DNA from: JADJSS01 sp964490845 | Lineage (GTDB): Bacteria > Bacteroidota > Bacteroidia > Chitinophagales > JADIYW01 | Length of the DNA: 64,000 bases | Assembly (NCBI GenBank): GCA_964490845.1 | Contig: CAZBED010000007.1 | Span: 62,001 to 126,000, forward strand | Reading direction: 5' to 3' | Shown: piece by piece, positions 36,210 to 44,111 of the stretch | How the letters are laid out: every line of letters starts with the position of its first letter | Numbering within the stretch: the stretch's first letter is position 1 | The notes under the pieces: model-generated | Database searches by the model: none | Seen by the model: only the letters and a program-made list of their open reading frames with translations | Told to the model about the DNA's origin: nothing | Made by a program: the position numbers and the translations under genes

Positions 36210-37154
36210 TTATATCTGCGTATTATGTTCTTCGGTATCTTCTTTAAAGGGAAATAATCTGTTAACAGGAGGCAAATAATACACCCTTGGTTTTGTGCCA
36301 AAATTTTCAAACTGACGATAAGCCGCATTGTCTCTCAAAAGAGTACTTAACCGAACCACACTTTCACCGTTTGAAACGACATCTTCATTCTCATCCCCAA
36401 AATAAAATACTCCATTTGGACAAGAAGTAACGCAAGATGGCAGAATTCCATTAGCAGCAGAATCCGGACAAAAATCGCATTTTGAAACAGTGCCTTCATT
36501 TGAACGGTCACTTGCGTGACATTTGTCTTTATCATTTTTGTGTGCTTCGTCAAATTCAACCTGTTTAGGACTTCCGAAATTAAATATTCTGGCAGAATAA
36601 GGACATGCAGCCATACAAAACTTACAACCTATACAACGTTCATTGTCTATTGCAACTATACCATCACTTCTTTTAAAGGTGGCATCTACCGGACACACTT
36701 TTGTACAAGGAGGATTGTCGCATTGGTAACACATGGTTGGAAACCAATAAGGAGCACTAAGGTCGGCATCCTTCATCTCTTTAACTTTCACATATTCGAT
36801 AGGCGGAAGTGTATGATGCATTTTTTGACAACCCTCAACACATTTTCTTGCATTTTTGCAACGTGCCAAATCTATTACCATTACAAATTTCTTTCCATCA
36901 ATACCTCTTCTAACATCATTATTAAATTTCGGATCTAAGTCTGGAACTGGCTTTAGATATGCTTTATCTACTTCAATAATTTCACCATCTACGGACAATA
37001 GTTTTACCAACTCTCCCGATGGGACAATGCCTTTATCTGCCTCAGAAGTAAAAGGATTATTACAAGAACTGATACCTGCAGCTACCGCAGTTAAAATACC
37101 CGCAGAAAGGAATTGCCTTCTGGATATACTTTCTTCGTTATTGTTTTCAGACAT
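36210..37154 (-). CDS. Tat-exported four-cluster ferredoxin with an altered first cluster motif
   Basis: 314 aa. A twin-arginine signal (SRRQFLSAGILTAVAAG) is followed by ISSC, so Cys31 may also be lipidated. Cys groups are 99/105/109, 142/145/150/154, 174/177/180/184 and 226/229/241/245, as in DmsB/PsrB/NrfC subunits. The first group is C-x5-C-x3-C: the second Cys of the normal C-x2-C-x2-C-x3-C is Ala102. The C-terminal VVRLSTLLRD... GTKPRVYYLPP is typical of NrfC/HybA-type proteins. It probably carries electrons between NrfD and the cytochromes. Seven bases follow the small Tat gene. Confidence 0.92.
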   Translation of the reverse strand: MSENNNEESISRRQFLSAGILTAVAAGISSCNNPFTSEADKGIVPSGELVKLLSVDGEIIEVDKAYLKPVPDLDPKFNNDVRRGIDGKKFVMVIDLARCKNARKCVEGCQKMHHTLPPIEYVKVKEMKDADLSAPYWFPTMCYQCDNPPCTKVCPVDATFKRSDGIVAIDNERCIGCKFCMAACPYSARIFNFGSPKQVEFDEAHKNDKDKCHASDRSNEGTVSKCDFCPDSAANGILPSCVTSCPNGVFYFGDENEDVVSNGESVVRLSTLLRDNAAYRQFENFGTKPRVYYLPPVNRLFPFKEDTEEHNTQI

Positions 37155-37160
37155 TTTATT

Positions 37161-37415
37161 CTATTTAACTTTTACCCAATCCTGCAGTTCTTCGCTGCTG
37201 GCTTTTCTTTTTCTACACATTTCTATAACGGAAGCGTCTATTTCCACCAGTTTCCCATCTTCAGAAAGCATCTTGTACTTTTCCGAAGTTGATTTTTTGG
37301 ACGCGGTTTTAAATGGATTAATTGCCACGAATGCCGATGCAAAAAGCGCAAGGCCGCCGAGAATGACTTCCCGGCGGGGCCTTGCGTTGGTTGCGTTATC
37401 TGATTTCTCTTTCAT
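37161..37415 (-). CDS. Small Tat-signal protein resembling the N-terminus of the adjacent ferredoxin
   Basis: 84 aa. A twin-arginine motif (RPRREVILGG) precedes a hydrophobic stretch (LALFASAFVAI). The remaining 45 residues contain NPF and KYKMLSEDGKLVEID, which matches NPF and VKLLSVDGEIIEVD in the ferredoxin encoded next. No Cys cluster or cofactor site is present; one Cys is in VIEMCRKR. It may be a structural subunit or a Tat-export chaperone-like partner. The short gaps on both sides (6 and 31 bases) place it firmly in the operon. Confidence 0.75.
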   Translation of the reverse strand: MKEKSDNATNARPRREVILGGLALFASAFVAINPFKTASKKSTSEKYKMLSEDGKLVEIDASVIEMCRKRKASSEELQDWVKVK

Positions 37416-37446
37416 GAGTGCAGGATTTATTATTCATTCTGTTTAA

Positions 37447-38394
37447 TTACAAATTCCATAACCTGGTGATATTAAATCCTATGAGGAAGGCGCCTTTCCT
37501 GTAATTATTGTCATTGTAGAAATTGCTGCTTTGCTGAACGATTCCATGGTAGTTTTGAATAAATACCTGAAAGGAGTGACCGCTTGTACTCATTTCCAAT
37601 CCCAGACTTATGTTAGGATCCGGATTATTGGTGGTGTGTTTGGTAAGCGGCTGGTCGTAACCAACAGTAATAGCCATTTTTTTATTCACCTGTATCCTGC
37701 CCAGCATAGAAATGGCAAAATGATAATTTAGCATTTTACGTTTGATATTTCCTTCTGTATCTACATATCCTTCAACATTATTATACCAGGTTATACTTGG
37801 GGCAACCTGCAAAGAAAAGTATTCACAGGTTTTACTGGAAAATATCAACTGGTTGAAATAGGAGAATCTGTCAGATGCATGACGGAAATTACTTTTACCG
37901 CGAGTATCTATCACGATATTTCCAAAATAGGTAACATTAATCGGGTTGCCTCCTTTCTTTTGTTTTACGATGGCATATTTTACATTGAAATCCCATTGCA
38001 GTCTTTCTTTTGTAAAACCGAAACCAATCATCAAATCATTGATTGGAGTATACTGAACACCAAAACGTATATTGGCAGCAGCATAGATACCAAAAAAGTC
38101 TTTATAGCCATTCAGGAAAGTACCAAATCTGTGCTGTATATCAAATTCTACCGTATTCTTCACGGGTACTGTAGTGGTTGCATTATCAATCAGCCAAATG
38201 CTTTTGAAAGGCGTTTTAACTGTCTTCTTGTTTTTATATCCCTTAGGAATCTCTTCCTTCTGAGGAACATCTGCGGAAACAGCTGCTGAATCCGTTTGTG
38301 CCATTATATTTACGGCATTCGTATTGAAGAATAGCAACAATAGCAAAGCCGGTGTAAATAAAAATGACAAAGAATTGCTTATTATATTTTTCAT
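37447..38394 (-). CDS. Outer-membrane beta-barrel protein (DUF5777-like)
   Basis: 315 aa. The signal peptide ends NIMAQ. The body has regular amphipathic strands: FDIQHRFGTFLNGYKDFFGIYAAANIRFGVQY, YFSLQVAPSITWY, MAITVGYDQPL, FQVFIQNYHG. It ends in an aromatic/hydrophobic C-terminal strand (AFLIGFNITRLWNL), as outer-membrane barrels do. HRFGTF with a following NIRFG is what I recall of the DUF5777 family. A porin or conduit role next to cytochromes is an inference. Confidence 0.8.
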   Translation of the reverse strand: MKNIISNSLSFLFTPALLLLLFFNTNAVNIMAQTDSAAVSADVPQKEEIPKGYKNKKTVKTPFKSIWLIDNATTTVPVKNTVEFDIQHRFGTFLNGYKDFFGIYAAANIRFGVQYTPINDLMIGFGFTKERLQWDFNVKYAIVKQKKGGNPINVTYFGNIVIDTRGKSNFRHASDRFSYFNQLIFSSKTCEYFSLQVAPSITWYNNVEGYVDTEGNIKRKMLNYHFAISMLGRIQVNKKMAITVGYDQPLTKHTTNNPDPNISLGLEMSTSGHSFQVFIQNYHGIVQQSSNFYNDNNYRKGAFLIGFNITRLWNL

Positions 38395-38405
38395 CTCTTA
38401 AATTT

Positions 38406-38792
38406 TTAATTGTTTTTTGCTCCTTGTTTAATCCAAGCCAATACGGTGGCGGCATTCGCCTGATTCGCTCCGCCAGGAGGCATTACCGGTTTAGTGCCTA
38501 AACCTGCCAATCTCTGATACAACTCACTGTTTTCAGGTGATCCAGTATTGACATAATTTAAGGATGAACTGTAAGCACTGGAAACTGTCAAATCCGGAGC
38601 TGTTCCACCTGAACTATGACAACTAGTGCATTCACTATTATAGATTGGTATTATATCTGCTGAAAAACTAATCTCAGTGTTTACTTCCGGTGCTAACTCA
38701 GGAACGGTTACGTCACGATAACAGGAAGTCGTGAATATACTGGCGGCAAAACAAGCCGACAATACAACTGACATTTTTATTTTATTTGACAT
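38406..38792 (-). CDS. c-type cytochrome lipoprotein
   Basis: 128 aa from the ATG at 38792; upstream in-frame codons back to 38825 are less likely. The lipoprotein signal ends FTTSC, so the protein is lipid-anchored, probably to the outer membrane or facing the periplasm. The haem site is CTSCHSSGG and the axial Met is in KPVMPPGGANQ. The small size and PPGG loop resemble the cytochrome domains attached to surface-exposed Bacteroidota proteins. Operon position between the haem-binding lipoprotein and the barrel suggests a local electron relay. Confidence 0.88.
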   Translation of the reverse strand: MSNKIKMSVVLSACFAASIFTTSCYRDVTVPELAPEVNTEISFSADIIPIYNSECTSCHSSGGTAPDLTVSSAYSSSLNYVNTGSPENSELYQRLAGLGTKPVMPPGGANQANAATVLAWIKQGAKNN

Positions 38793-38843
38793 GATCTTAT
38801 TTTTAATTGATTTTAAAAAGAACAACGAAACAATAACGATTTG

Positions 38844-40061
38844 TTACTTTTTAAATTTTAATACCAAATTCGTTTTAATGGAGTGTGCAATCTGTGCATT
38901 TTCAAAAATTGCAAATCCGAAGTACTGGTCTTGCAGAGAAGTGAAATCAACATCTTTCATTTCAGTATCATCAGTTTTCAGAGCTCTTTTGAATTCTAAT
39001 ATCCAACCTGAACCGGTATATGAAGCCCTGCAAGAGATGTCTCCGGCGTTTCCTGTATATCCCACGTCATTAAGATATATACCAGGTACAGCTTTAGCTC
39101 CAACTCCTAATCCAACTCTTTTATAATCAGTACCAATATTCGGATCAATAGTTGTTGCATCGCTCAAAGTAAGTTCTCCGGTAGCGGAAACAGCCATAAC
39201 TTCTTTTGCTGTTCCGGCGCTGATTTCACTTGTATATATCCAGCCATAATCAGTTCTATCCGGAATAATATATTTAGGGACATCCACATTAACCGCCGGA
39301 GATGAACCGGTGATAGCCAATGTCTTTTTATTATTAGTATATACATCTGTACCCGGATCAGATTTTCTGCCATTTGGATATGAATTATCCTGATATTGAT
39401 CATGAATCTGATTGCCTGCATTTACACCACCTCTGACAGATTTCCAATGCCACATATCAATTCTTTCAGAAGGAAAATTTGTATAATGTTTGCTGTAACC
39501 ATCAGAAGCCGGTAAGCCTGTATGACAAGATTTATAGCATGTACTACTATTCCAATTACTTACAGAATTATCAATATTCCATAAAATTGCCATTTTATCT
39601 TCATAAAACGGAGGTCGATATGGACTGGTTGATGTAAAATCAAATGTGCCAGATTCCTGTGCCCATCTTTGAGTAGTGGGATTAAAGTACCATGGACTGC
39701 GTTTAAGAGATTGTGTGGGGTCTGCCCATTCTGCCAAAAAATAAATATTATTATCATCATAATATGAACGCATGGTAACAGACGGAATGACATTTCCAAC
39801 ATATCCCCTGAAAACATCCCCGGTAACTTCCGGCACGGAAGTACTGAATTGAAGTTTGGTGCAATTTGCCCAAATGGCATCTACAACACCGTCTATTACA
39901 GGTGGTGATGTTGTTTTAAGTGATATCAGTTCTTTGTCACTTGTTGTCGGTGGAGGAGTAACTGGTGTTAAATCCTGATCTGCATGGGTACAGTTCATAA
40001 TCAGCCCCACGCAAAAAAGACACATTGCTACTATTGCTATGGAATTCTTTCTGTTTTTCAT
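38844..40061 (-). CDS. Haem-binding lipoprotein of the ethylbenzene dehydrogenase gamma/CBM9 type
   Basis: 405 aa, first gene of the operon. The lipobox is IMNC (Cys24). A CBM9-like beta-sandwich follows: PPVIDGVVDAIWANC, IYFLAEWADP, DKMAILWNID, and late GSGWILEFKRAL and FGFAIFEN. This is the fold of the haem b-binding gamma subunit of ethylbenzene, selenate and chlorate reductases and of cytochrome c-552-type domains. It contains CYKSCHTG (residues 175-182), a C-x3-CH sequence that may bind a covalent haem. His and Met residues in RIDMWHWKSVRGG may be ligands. No catalytic alpha subunit is nearby. Confidence 0.82.
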   Translation of the reverse strand: MKNRKNSIAIVAMCLFCVGLIMNCTHADQDLTPVTPPPTTSDKELISLKTTSPPVIDGVVDAIWANCTKLQFSTSVPEVTGDVFRGYVGNVIPSVTMRSYYDDNNIYFLAEWADPTQSLKRSPWYFNPTTQRWAQESGTFDFTSTSPYRPPFYEDKMAILWNIDNSVSNWNSSTCYKSCHTGLPASDGYSKHYTNFPSERIDMWHWKSVRGGVNAGNQIHDQYQDNSYPNGRKSDPGTDVYTNNKKTLAITGSSPAVNVDVPKYIIPDRTDYGWIYTSEISAGTAKEVMAVSATGELTLSDATTIDPNIGTDYKRVGLGVGAKAVPGIYLNDVGYTGNAGDISCRASYTGSGWILEFKRALKTDDTEMKDVDFTSLQDQYFGFAIFENAQIAHSIKTNLVLKFKK

Positions 40062-40093
40062 AAAACTATTTTTAATTGGTTGTTAATTATTGT

Positions 40094-40101
40094 TAAAGGT
40101 A
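40094..40101 (-). promoter_or_regulatory. -7-like element of the electron-transfer operon promoter
   Basis: On the minus strand TACCTTTA lies 33 bases before the ATG at 40061. It and the following AAC repeat the promoter sequence found before the amidohydrolase gene (27105). No -33 TTTG is present at the right distance. Confidence 0.4.
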
Positions 40102-40140
40102 TATCTGATTTAAATTCTATTATGTGACAACAGACATACT

Positions 40141-40162
40141 AAACATGATTTTAATCATGTTT
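40141..40162 (-). promoter_or_regulatory. Perfect 22-base palindrome containing an FNR/CRP-type core
   Basis: Ten-base arms AAACATGATT and AATCATGTTT pair around TT. The inner part reads ATGAT-TTTA-ATCAT, keeping the TGAT-N4-ATCA core of FNR boxes. The centre is about 61 bases upstream of the start predicted from the -7 element, the class I activator position. The divergent flavoprotein gene (40239) could also be affected. Confidence 0.55.
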
Positions 40163-40238
40163 TGATAGCATACTATTTCGTTTATTATTCTATCAAATGG
40201 ATTTCTGACTGGTGAAGGAATTATATATCTTCGTATAA

Positions 40239-41471
40239 ATGCAGCAGAAAAAAGTATTACTTGTCATTGGTGGTGGAGCTGCCGGATTTTTTGCCGCTGT
40301 TACGGCAGCTGAAAACAACCCGGATTTTGATATTCTAATTCTCGAGCAGGGAAATGAAGTGCTGGGGAAAGTAAAAATTTCCGGCGGTGGGCGCTGTAAT
40401 GTCACACATGCCTGTTTTGATGTCAGGGAATTGGTAAAATATTATCCCAGGGGCAATAAGGAACTTACAGGGCCATTTTACCGGCTTAACTGTAAACACA
40501 CCATTCAATGGTTTGAAAACAGAGGGGTAACTCTGAAGACGGAAGAAGACGGCCGGATATTTCCAACCACCGACGATTCTCAGACCATCGTAGACTGCCT
40601 GCTGGAACAAGCACGGAAATACGGCATACATATCATCCGGCAAGCCAAAGTAACGGCCATTGAAAACAGCGACCGGTTTACTGTTAAAACCATTCAGCAT
40701 ACATACAAAGCGGATTTCTTGTTATTGGCAAGCGGCGGAAATGCTTCTGTCTGGAACCTGATGGCTGCCATGGGTCATACCATCGTTTCTCCGGTGCCCA
40801 GTTTATTTTCATTCAATAGCAAGAACACATTATTTAAAGATCTGGCAGGTATCTCTGTTTTGCATACACAACTAAATATTAAAGGAACTTCCTTTTCAGC
40901 AGAGGGGATCTTACTCATCACACATACCGGCATCAGCGGACCGGGAATACTGAAACTATCCGCCTTCGGTGCAAGATTTCTGGCTGAGAAAAATTATAGC
41001 TTCACCTTACTCATCAATTGGGTTAATTGTTCCAAACAGGAAGCAACAGCTATACTCCAATCCATTAAAACGGAACATGCCAAAAAAGAAGTACAGAACC
41101 TTTCTCCTTTTCAATTGGCCGGCCGGTTCTGGAAAAATTGCCTAAGGTCTATTCCTATAGATGAACACAAGCAATGGGCAAATCTCACGAAGTATGAACT
41201 GCAGCGCATCGCGGATTTTTTAACGGCTTGTGAGATTCCCATTTCCGGAAAAAGCACCAACAAAGATGAATTCGTAACTGCCGGCGGAATTTCACTGAAA
41301 GAAGTGAATTTTAAAACAATGGAAAGCAAAATAATACCACATCTGTATTTTGCTGGCGAAGTGCTGGATATAGATGCGGTGACAGGTGGATTTAATTTTC
41401 AGGCGGCCTGGACAACGGGTTATATTGCGGGGACAGCAATCGGAGAGCATTCCAAGGGAGACATCCAATAA
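40239..41471 (+). CDS. HI0933/YhiN-family FAD flavoprotein (BaiN-like)
   Basis: 410 aa. The FAD dinucleotide motif LLVIGGGAAGFFAAVTAAE starts at residue 5, and the family signature ISGGGRCNVTHA follows near 50. The C-terminal FVTAGGISLKEV and FAGEVLDIDAVTGGFNFQAAW, the second FAD-contacting segment, are also characteristic. Members are annotated as aminoacetone oxidases or flavoprotein reductases, and their substrates remain poorly defined. It is divergent from the electron-transfer operon. Confidence 0.9.
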   Translation: MQQKKVLLVIGGGAAGFFAAVTAAENNPDFDILILEQGNEVLGKVKISGGGRCNVTHACFDVRELVKYYPRGNKELTGPFYRLNCKHTIQWFENRGVTLKTEEDGRIFPTTDDSQTIVDCLLEQARKYGIHIIRQAKVTAIENSDRFTVKTIQHTYKADFLLLASGGNASVWNLMAAMGHTIVSPVPSLFSFNSKNTLFKDLAGISVLHTQLNIKGTSFSAEGILLITHTGISGPGILKLSAFGARFLAEKNYSFTLLINWVNCSKQEATAILQSIKTEHAKKEVQNLSPFQLAGRFWKNCLRSIPIDEHKQWANLTKYELQRIADFLTACEIPISGKSTNKDEFVTAGGISLKEVNFKTMESKIIPHLYFAGEVLDIDAVTGGFNFQAAWTTGYIAGTAIGEHSKGDIQ

Positions 41472-41502
41472 AACAAATCAACTATTTTTCCTCTATTCTT
41501 TA

Positions 41503-41510
41503 TAATTTTG
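41503..41510 (+). promoter_or_regulatory. -7 promoter element before the DUF4199 gene
   Basis: TAATTTTG fits TAnnTTTG exactly and lies 13 bases before the ATG. A -33 TTTG is not apparent. Confidence 0.4.
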
Positions 41511-41523
41511 ATAAAAAGTCAAC

Positions 41524-42063
41524 ATGAGCAATGATACATTAGACAAACATATACCCGACAGAAGTCCGTTAAATATAAAAAATACGGGCATTAAATTCGG
41601 TATCATCGGCGGAATGGGATGCGTCCTTGTTTCTGTCGTTTTGTTTTTAACGGATATGCAGTTTGAAACCTGGGCAAGATGGATAGGTACACTGGTGTTG
41701 ATTTCAGTCGTGCTATTAGGCATTAAAACCATTGCTGCTGAAAATGAAAGGAAACTAAAACCATTCGGCAGTCTTTTTGGCGCCGGCATGTTGATTACAT
41801 TTGTCATTGCCATCATTTCTATTCTATACTTTTTTCTTTACCTGAATTTTATCGAAACAAATTTCACCGGAAAGATACTGGAAATTTCAAGGCAACAAAT
41901 GACGGAAAAAGGATTAAATGAAGAGCAGATAGACAAGGCGCTGGAAATGACCAAAACCTTTACCTCTCCCTGGATAATGGCTGTATTTGCTTTAATTGCC
42001 AATTTATTTTTTGGCGCCATCGCCTCTTTAATCGGTGCGGCAATTTTTAAAGAAGAAAAATAA
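41524..42063 (+). CDS. DUF4199-like membrane protein
   Basis: 179 aa with four transmembrane helices: IKFGIIGGMGCVLVSVVLFLT, WIGTLVLISVVLLGIK, FGAGMLITFVIAIISILYFFLYL and WIMAVFALIANLFFGAIASLIGAAIF. The amphipathic segment before the last helix (FTGKILEISRQQMTEKG, LNEEQIDKALEM) is the recognisable feature of DUF4199, a Bacteroidota family of unknown function. The stop is 3 bases from the stop of the convergent fibronectin-type gene. Confidence 0.8.
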   Translation: MSNDTLDKHIPDRSPLNIKNTGIKFGIIGGMGCVLVSVVLFLTDMQFETWARWIGTLVLISVVLLGIKTIAAENERKLKPFGSLFGAGMLITFVIAIISILYFFLYLNFIETNFTGKILEISRQQMTEKGLNEEQIDKALEMTKTFTSPWIMAVFALIANLFFGAIASLIGAAIFKEEK

Positions 42064-42065
42064 CA

Positions 42066-44096
42066 CTAATACGCTACTCCTGCCTCAAGGCTTCTCTCGC
42101 TGGAAACACCGTCACCGCTGATGACCACGGAATAATAATATGTTATTCCCGCTTTCACCGCAGTATCTATAAAGAGTTCTTTAGTTGCATCTGCTGAACC
42201 TATTTTTGCCGGCTGCGTCTCATTGGCCGCCCGTCTGTAAATCACATACTGCTTCACTCCTGTCTGCTGCGATTTATCCCAATCCACTTCAATACCTTTT
42301 GATATTTTTCGCGCAGTGACATTTGATGGCGGCATGAACGTGGATGGCGCAGGTGTCAGCACGATAATATCTGTTGAGAAACTTTCATTCCCGAAAATAT
42401 CCGTAGCTGTAATGCAGTAAGCACCGACGGAAGTCGCTACATCAGTATATGTTGATACGGGCAATAGCTGCATGTTTAATTTTCGAAATCCGGCTTTGGA
42501 CAAATCCGCACCGGTATTATTTTCTTTTGTTAGTACCGCTTTTCCTTCTTTTTTGTAAACAGTATATCCCGTAATAAATTTATCGAGTAACATTACATCA
42601 TCCCAGCTGATGGTAACACGCTGCATCTCCGCATAACCTTTGATCCCCGTGGGTGTTCTCGGCAGTTCTTTGTTCTCCGGCTGAAAAGCTACTCGATTGG
42701 AATTTTCACCGCTGATATTGTTGTTGTTATATGCCTTGACTTCGTAGTAATATGTATTTCTTCCGAATAAGGTCGCCGTATCTGAAAATGTAGTGTCTTT
42801 CACGAGTAAAGAAATAAGTTCGGGGCTTTCGGTCGTTGACGAACGGAATACATAATAGCCCGCTAAATCCGCTTCTATATTTTTATTCCATTTAAGCAAC
42901 CTGCCTTTTGCAGAAGTTGAAAGCGTCAGATTTCTCGGTGCATCCGGCGGAATATTATTTTTGGCATGCACTCCGCCTGTATTGTCTGAAGGTGCAAGTT
43001 TCACGCCTCTTATTGTGACTGCATAGATGCGGTAAAAATAGGACTGATTGGGTTTTAGCTTTGTATCCAGATAACTGCTGGCAACAGAAGGTATGGTATC
43101 CAGCACAATAAAAGGGCCAACTGACTGGCTGCTTCTCTCTATCACTAATCCGGAATAAATTGTTGAATTGGGCAGGGCAGACCAGGATAAATAAATACCC
43201 TGTGCCGTATCTTTTGCATTTAAGTTAGTAATCTGTTGCAAAGCTGAAAAATTGGCTCCAATTACATTCACCGTATCGGAATTTGCGCCGGGTTGAAGCG
43301 CCATAGTGACTGGCTGAATGAAATAATTATAAGAAAACCCTTTTTTTATTTTATCCTCCCATTTAAACAGTACGGAATCCGCTCTCGGTTGATTTACAGT
43401 AGCGAAAATTTTGCCGGCTGATTCGTATTTATTGGAATTTCCGGTACTTCGGAAAACATTTGCAAAAACAGCGTCAGAACCAGTCCTTGCCGGCAGGTAC
43501 CATTTTACTACGATAAAAGAATCCGATTCGTACTTAGACAGAAACACAGGTGAAGGAATGGACGAAGGAAGCCCCAAAGTAATAGACGTTTCTATAGGTT
43601 CGGCCATCTTGCCATCTTTTTTGATATACCTCACCTGATATTTTACATCAGCAACTTTCATGGTGGCTACTTCCCTGTCTAAGAAGTAAGCGCCCATCGC
43701 GACACCAAATTTGATATTCATCGCAAGCAATCCGTAATCGTTTAATTCAGGATGTGACTGAACATACTCCCATGCTTCGGTTTCGTTTTTTAACTTTTTC
43801 AATTCTGCAATCGATAACAACGCCTTGTCACCCAATATAGATTTAAATTCGGATGGTGTCGATGCCGGCTTAAGCTGACCGATTTCCCGGAATTTCTCAT
43901 TACCTGCAGCCCGGTAAATTACAGCACCGCTGATATTATCTCCCATAATATCTGTTTTAGAAATCCGCTGATTTCCTAACAGTATATACACCCCCTCCGG
44001 GCTTTCCTTCAGCATCAGCGTGGCGGTCTTTACTTTTTGCGCTGAAAGCAATAAAGACCAAACCATTAAGCAACCTGATAATAACTTCTTCATCAT
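42066..44096 (-). CDS. Secreted fibronectin type III repeat protein
   Basis: 676 aa. The signal peptide is SGCLMVWSLLLSAQ. About four or five fibronectin type III domains occupy residues 180-676, with the usual W...YKIYR core: GIYLSWSALPNSTIYSGLVIERS, KGRLLKWNKNIEADLAGYYVFRS, RVTISWDDVMLLDKFITGYTVYK and GIEVDWDKSQQTGVKQYVIYR. The N-terminal 180 residues (IYRAAGNEKFREIGQLKPA) resemble a further, decayed repeat. No type IX sorting domain is seen at the C-terminus. Third gene of a surface locus, 15 bases after the giant protein gene. Role inferred: scaffold or adhesion. Confidence 0.85.
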   Translation of the reverse strand: MMKKLLSGCLMVWSLLLSAQKVKTATLMLKESPEGVYILLGNQRISKTDIMGDNISGAVIYRAAGNEKFREIGQLKPASTPSEFKSILGDKALLSIAELKKLKNETEAWEYVQSHPELNDYGLLAMNIKFGVAMGAYFLDREVATMKVADVKYQVRYIKKDGKMAEPIETSITLGLPSSIPSPVFLSKYESDSFIVVKWYLPARTGSDAVFANVFRSTGNSNKYESAGKIFATVNQPRADSVLFKWEDKIKKGFSYNYFIQPVTMALQPGANSDTVNVIGANFSALQQITNLNAKDTAQGIYLSWSALPNSTIYSGLVIERSSQSVGPFIVLDTIPSVASSYLDTKLKPNQSYFYRIYAVTIRGVKLAPSDNTGGVHAKNNIPPDAPRNLTLSTSAKGRLLKWNKNIEADLAGYYVFRSSTTESPELISLLVKDTTFSDTATLFGRNTYYYEVKAYNNNNISGENSNRVAFQPENKELPRTPTGIKGYAEMQRVTISWDDVMLLDKFITGYTVYKKEGKAVLTKENNTGADLSKAGFRKLNMQLLPVSTYTDVATSVGAYCITATDIFGNESFSTDIIVLTPAPSTFMPPSNVTARKISKGIEVDWDKSQQTGVKQYVIYRRAANETQPAKIGSADATKELFIDTAVKAGITYYYSVVISGDGVSSERSLEAGVAY

Positions 44097-44111
44097 ATAT
44101 CTTTTTATTTT

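Noticed and set aside
33371..40061. Identification of the operon as alternative complex III (act genes) or a nitrite reductase (nrf) operon
   Set aside because: There is one NrfD, no ActA-type multihaem protein, no MopB domain fused to the ferredoxin, and no NrfA/NrfB. Only NrfD and the ferredoxin family match.
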